From contig JAPLHX010000204.1 of NCBI GenBank assembly GCA_026389415.1, forward strand, positions 1 through 28,017: a stretch of 28,017 bases of DNA, written 5' to 3'. A program made the position numbers and the translations under genes. Below the pieces are notes generated by a model. It saw only the letters and a list, made by a program, of their open reading frames with translations. It searched no databases and was not told the DNA's origin. How positions within the stretch are numbered: the stretch's first letter is position 1; each line of letters begins with the position of its first letter. This DNA is from Coprothermobacterota bacterium (GTDB lineage Bacteria; Caldisericota; JANLFM01). Below are positions 24,787 to 28,017 of this stretch, one piece after another.

Positions 24787-26210
24787 GGATCCCCACGGAT
24801 AACGGGGAAGCCATCGTGGAGCCATCCCTGGACGTCTGGCCGGAACTGCTCCACGTCAATCAAAATCAATTTGCCTCTTGCGCGCTCCCAGAGTTTGGAA
24901 ATTGGCGGAGAGCAACGCGAGAATATCTCAATCTTCAATTCGGCATTCAAACGGATCAACCACTAATCATCACGGGGCATCAGCCACAATGGATCCACCC
25001 GGGAATCTGGGTACGGTATTTTTTGCTCCAGGAAGCCTCTCGCCGCTGGGGTTGGCAAATTGCAGCATTTCAAGTCGACTCCGATGTGGCCGAGGTTCCT
25101 GCTTTCAACATCCCCATTTTTGACGGCCGGAATTGGTCCCGAAAGACCATTCCGATCGGGGTGGCGGGGGGAATGGTGTATGAAAGCTTGGCCGCTCCCA
25201 CAGAACAAGCCTGGCAGTTGCTGTTGGAGCAAGTCCGGCAAATCCTGACGTTTCCAGAAGGTCGAGAGGCTTGGGATCAAGTGGGGAATGTTACAACTCA
25301 GCCCCCGGCAGGGTGTTTTCCTTACAAGGGTCAGACCTATTGTTCGTTCTTGTCATCCTTACGCCAATCCAAGGAGCAAGTGAGTTACCCCGAATTCCCG
25401 TTTTCGGATATTTGCAGGCAAACTGCCTTTGGGCAGTTTGCCTGTTGGATTGGACAGCATGCGACGGAATTTGCCCGGATCCACAATCAAGTGGCGAAGG
25501 AATGGCGCCAAAGGAAAAGAGCTCGTTCCAATGCCGTGCCCTTTCCCGACTTGTCCATGGAAGATGGGAAGGTTGAAGTTCCCTTTTGGTGGATTCAAGG
25601 AGGAGTTCGCTTTCCGTTGGTCTTGCAGGGCGAGGAAGCCTGGGCGAATCAGCAATCGCTCGGATCTTGGAGGGAGGCACTGGACAGCGGTCTGGTCCGG
25701 CCACGAGCCATCACTTTAACCATATTTGTGCGACTCTTTATGGCAGATTTATTTCTCCATGGGGCAGGAGGTTCCGATTACGAAGAGGCAACAGATCAGG
25801 TGATCCAACGGTTCTTTGGTCTGGCATCGCCAAGATACGCCTGGGCCACCCTGACCCTTTTTTTTCCAGGATATGCACAGCAACCATACCAAGAGGCTCG
25901 CAAGAGAATGAAAGAGATGGAGCAGCACCCTGAATGTTTTTTGGTTTCCGAAAAGGAAACGCTGTTGCACCCTGTGATCCAGGAGAAACGAGAGTTGCTG
26001 AATCAGGGGAAATTGGGTAAAGAGCAATACCGGCGACTGCAGCAATGCAATGAAACAATACGCGAGAATATCGCCGGGTTAATGGCCGATCAGAGGTTCT
26101 TGTTGCAGGGCCTGGAACAAAAGCATCAGGTCCTGGCTCAGCGGGATTATCCTTTTATTCTGTACGACAGCCACCTCATTCGGCGAATCACCGCTGCTTT
26201 GTCTTCCTAG
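24783..26210 (+). CDS. BshC-like protein, possible non-canonical amino-acid ligase
   Basis: This 475-residue protein is not an orthodox BshC (about 540), but the plan is similar. IITGHQPQWIHPGIWVRYF (62-80) stands where BshC has tGQQ.glf.GP, and FQVDSDVAEV (96-105) where it has the eDhD/E region. RAITLTIFVRLFMADLFLHG, followed by AGGSDYEEATD (to 338), stands where BshC has RP..QD..lp..a.yiGGpgE. A charged helical C-terminus (about 370-460) is also BshC-like. BshC adds cysteine to GlcN-malate to complete bacillithiol. Coupling to a BshB1-type deacetylase by an ATGA overlap supports the analogy. The true substrate is unknown, and the resemblance is by motif order only. Confidence 0.55.
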   Translation: MRIPTDNGEAIVEPSLDVWPELLHVNQNQFASCALPEFGNWRRATREYLNLQFGIQTDQPLIITGHQPQWIHPGIWVRYFLLQEASRRWGWQIAAFQVDSDVAEVPAFNIPIFDGRNWSRKTIPIGVAGGMVYESLAAPTEQAWQLLLEQVRQILTFPEGREAWDQVGNVTTQPPAGCFPYKGQTYCSFLSSLRQSKEQVSYPEFPFSDICRQTAFGQFACWIGQHATEFARIHNQVAKEWRQRKRARSNAVPFPDLSMEDGKVEVPFWWIQGGVRFPLVLQGEEAWANQQSLGSWREALDSGLVRPRAITLTIFVRLFMADLFLHGAGGSDYEEATDQVIQRFFGLASPRYAWATLTLFFPGYAQQPYQEARKRMKEMEQHPECFLVSEKETLLHPVIQEKRELLNQGKLGKEQYRRLQQCNETIRENIAGLMADQRFLLQGLEQKHQVLAQRDYPFILYDSHLIRRITAALSS

Positions 26211-26261
26211 GTGGAGTTAGCTGGTGCTACAGTACTGGAAACCACGGTTGTGGAGGAAATT

Positions 26262-27374
26262 GTGAAGCTACATGAGTATCAAGCGAAAGAGCTTTTTTCA
26301 GCATACGGCATTCCGGTCCCAGCGGAACAGTTGATCGAGAGCATGGAGTCTTTAGACGCCATTACCCTGCCGTTTCCTTGGGTGTTGAAGGCCCAGGTTC
26401 TAGTGGGAGGGCGAGGCAAAGCTGGGGGAATCAAGCTGGCCCCAAATATAGCAGAAGCGAAAGAGTTGGTGGACGCCATGTTCCGGTTAACGATCAAAGG
26501 ATCACCTGTTCGAAGGATCCTGGTGGCTCCATCGGTTCAGATCGAGCAGGAATACTATGTTTCCCTTGCGCTGGACAGAAGCCATAAAGCATTTGCACTG
26601 ATTGCCTCCGCCGAAGGGGGAATGGAGATTGAGGAGGTCGCACGCTCTGCGCCGGAAAAAATCTTCCGACGCGATATCGATCCCTGGAGGGGACTCTCGG
26701 CCTATGAAGGGCGCTTGGCCGCCAAAGCTTTGGGATTTACAGGCAAAAGAATCATGGAGTTCGCTCAAATTGCTGTTGCATTGTATCGGATTTTGGTGCA
26801 AGAAGATGCCGAGTTAGTGGAAATCAATCCCCTTGCTTTGACCCCAGAAGGCCTCCTTGCTCTGGATGCAAAAGTCATCCTTGACGACAGTGCAAAATTC
26901 CGACAAAACCACGCAAGCAATGATGAAGAAACAACGCCGCTCGAGCAAAAAGCGAAATCTTTGGGTTTGGCGTATGTGGAATTGGATGGGTACGTGGCGG
27001 TGATTGGTTGCGGAGCGGGCCTGGTGATGGCGTCGCTAGATGTCTTGAACAGCTTGGGCGCCAAACCGGCGAATTTCTTAGACATTGGAGGTGGAGCCTC
27101 TGCAGAACTGATGCGACAAGGATTGGCAATCGTACTGGAGAAACCGGGCGTCCGATCCGTTTTGATTAATATTTTTGCCGGTATCACTCGTTGTGATGAA
27201 ATAGCCAAAGGTATCGTCGATTATGGACCGCAGCTACCGATCTCTGTCCGCATGACGGGCACCAATGAAGAGTTGGGGATTCAGTTCTTGAATGAACATG
27301 GCTACCATGCATTTCACACGATGGAGGAAGCAGCGGGCCATGCCGCACGACTGGCCCACGAGGAGGTACGTTAA
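26262..27374 (+). CDS. sucC: Succinate-CoA ligase subunit beta
   Basis: The 370-residue ATP-grasp subunit makes succinyl-CoA (or malyl-CoA in the sister enzyme malate-CoA ligase) in the citric acid cycle. It opens VKLHEYQAKELFSAYGIPVP. Then come LKAQVLVGGRGKAGGIKLA, EINPLALTPEGLLALDAKVI, ANFLDIGGGAS and LINIFAGITRCDEIAKGI, all standard. The start is GTG 26262 with GGAGG five bases upstream. A longer frame from 26211 adds an unrelated 17 residues and is rejected. It is slightly shorter than usual (about 380-400). It lies 51 bases after the BshC-like gene, with sucD beginning one base after its stop. Confidence 0.95.
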   Translation: MKLHEYQAKELFSAYGIPVPAEQLIESMESLDAITLPFPWVLKAQVLVGGRGKAGGIKLAPNIAEAKELVDAMFRLTIKGSPVRRILVAPSVQIEQEYYVSLALDRSHKAFALIASAEGGMEIEEVARSAPEKIFRRDIDPWRGLSAYEGRLAAKALGFTGKRIMEFAQIAVALYRILVQEDAELVEINPLALTPEGLLALDAKVILDDSAKFRQNHASNDEETTPLEQKAKSLGLAYVELDGYVAVIGCGAGLVMASLDVLNSLGAKPANFLDIGGGASAELMRQGLAIVLEKPGVRSVLINIFAGITRCDEIAKGIVDYGPQLPISVRMTGTNEELGIQFLNEHGYHAFHTMEEAAGHAARLAHEEVR

Positions 27375-27375
27375 T

Positions 27376-28017
27376 ATGGCGATCCTTATTCACTCTGACA
27401 CTCGTGTGATGGTGCAAGGAATCACCGGACACCAAGGACAATTCCATGCCCGGGCAATGGCAGCAAGCGGCACGAAGGTGGTGGCGGGTGTGACGCCCGG
27501 GAAGGGTGGCCAATTTGTAGATACGATACCGGTTTTCGATACTGTTGCAGAAGCTGTGAAATCTACTGGCTCCGACGCCTGGGTTTCCTTTGTGCCTGCG
27601 GCGATGGCGAAAGACGCCGCCTATGAGGCAATTGATCACCAATTGAACCCGATGATATTGATCACGGAACATATACCGATCCACGATACTGTGAAAATCA
27701 TTTCTCTAGCTGCAAACCGCAGAATCCGGGTTGTTGGACCCAATACCGCAGGTCTTTTTGCTCCCGGGCATTGTAAAATGGGGATTATGCCTGCCAATAT
27801 CTTTCGGCCGGGCCCCAGAGGACTCGTGGCGCGCTCCGGGACCCTAACCGACGAAATCGTTTCGCAGCTCTCCCCGCACGGGTTTGCGCAATCTACCGCC
27901 GTGGGATTGGGTGGAGATCCTGTCGTGGGCCTTTCTTTCCTTGAGGTCCTTGAACTGTTTGAACAGGATCCGGAAACGAAAGCAGTAGTGTTGATCGACG
28001 AGATTGGTGGTTCGGCA
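27376..28017 (+). CDS. sucD: Succinate-CoA ligase subunit alpha (3' end outside window)
   Basis: The frame is open from ATG 27376 to the last base, 214 residues of an expected 290 or so. AGGAGG lies nine bases upstream, at the end of sucC. Markers are VQGITGHQGQFHARAM (CoA-binding Rossmann domain), GVTPGKGG, VVGPNTAGLFAPG, MGIMPANIF, ARSGTLTDEIV, GLGGDPVVG and IDEIGGSA. The catalytic phospho-histidine lies beyond the window. GPNTAG is the form I recall from malate-CoA ligase MtkB, whereas classical SucD has GPNcPG. IDEIGG replaces the usual IGEIGG. Succinate is the default assignment, with malate possible. Confidence 0.92.
   Translation, partial: MAILIHSDTRVMVQGITGHQGQFHARAMAASGTKVVAGVTPGKGGQFVDTIPVFDTVAEAVKSTGSDAWVSFVPAAMAKDAAYEAIDHQLNPMILITEHIPIHDTVKIISLAANRRIRVVGPNTAGLFAPGHCKMGIMPANIFRPGPRGLVARSGTLTDEIVSQLSPHGFAQSTAVGLGGDPVVGLSFLEVLELFEQDPETKAVVLIDEIGGSA

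Overview
The window is a dense stretch of bacterial chromosome with about 52% G+C by eye. It carries 28 intact or window-truncated protein genes, two decayed genes and two tRNA-Met genes. No species can be named. The order divIC / tRNA-Met / tilS / hpt / ftsH is the one familiar from Firmicutes. The GTG and TTG starts with clear Shine-Dalgarno (SD) sites, the thiamine-dependent indolepyruvate oxidoreductase and the bacillithiol-like enzymes also fit a deep-branching, at least partly anaerobic bacterium. No phage, IS, CRISPR or integrase genes are visible.

Region 1 (1-6.6 kb) is an accessory-looking segment, mostly on the minus strand. It begins with the 3' end of an unrecognised plus-strand gene. 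A two-gene minus unit follows (a NIF3-family protein and a short GH3/PaaK-like adenylate-forming enzyme), then iorA-iorB and a DUF554 membrane protein. Two genes here are broken. One is a secreted lipoprotein nitroreductase of the SagB type (plus strand, two nonsense codons and a frameshift). The other is a LigD-type polymerase/primase (minus strand, three nonsense codons, a frameshift and a lost catalytic Asp).

Region 2 (6.6-14.7 kb, plus strand) starts with a medium/small/large molybdenum hydroxylase operon whose last gene overlaps divIC. A well-formed promoter then drives initiator tRNA-Met and elongator tRNA-Met. tilS starts nine bases after the second tRNA, followed by hpt and ftsH. A hairpin lies between ftsH and the convergent hisC-like gene.

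Region 3 (14.7-16.2 kb) has a hisC-like aminotransferase (minus strand) and a 365-bp divergent intergenic region holding a perfect 18-bp inverted repeat.

Region 4 (16.2-28.0 kb, plus strand) is one run of twelve genes, nearly all overlapping or touching: formimidoyltransferase, folE, folP, queT, nitrilase-type amidase, nadE, a PP2C-like phosphatase joined to an external beta-propeller, metallo-beta-lactamase hydrolase, family 2 glycosyltransferase, BshB1-type deacetylase, BshC-like protein, then sucC and sucD (cut by the window end). Themes are one-carbon/folate and queuosine precursors (FolE product is shared), NAD synthesis (amidase and synthetase as separate proteins), and a possible variant low-molecular-weight thiol pathway. 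The BshB1-type/BshC-like pair and the phosphatase-propeller protein are the best candidates for undescribed biology.
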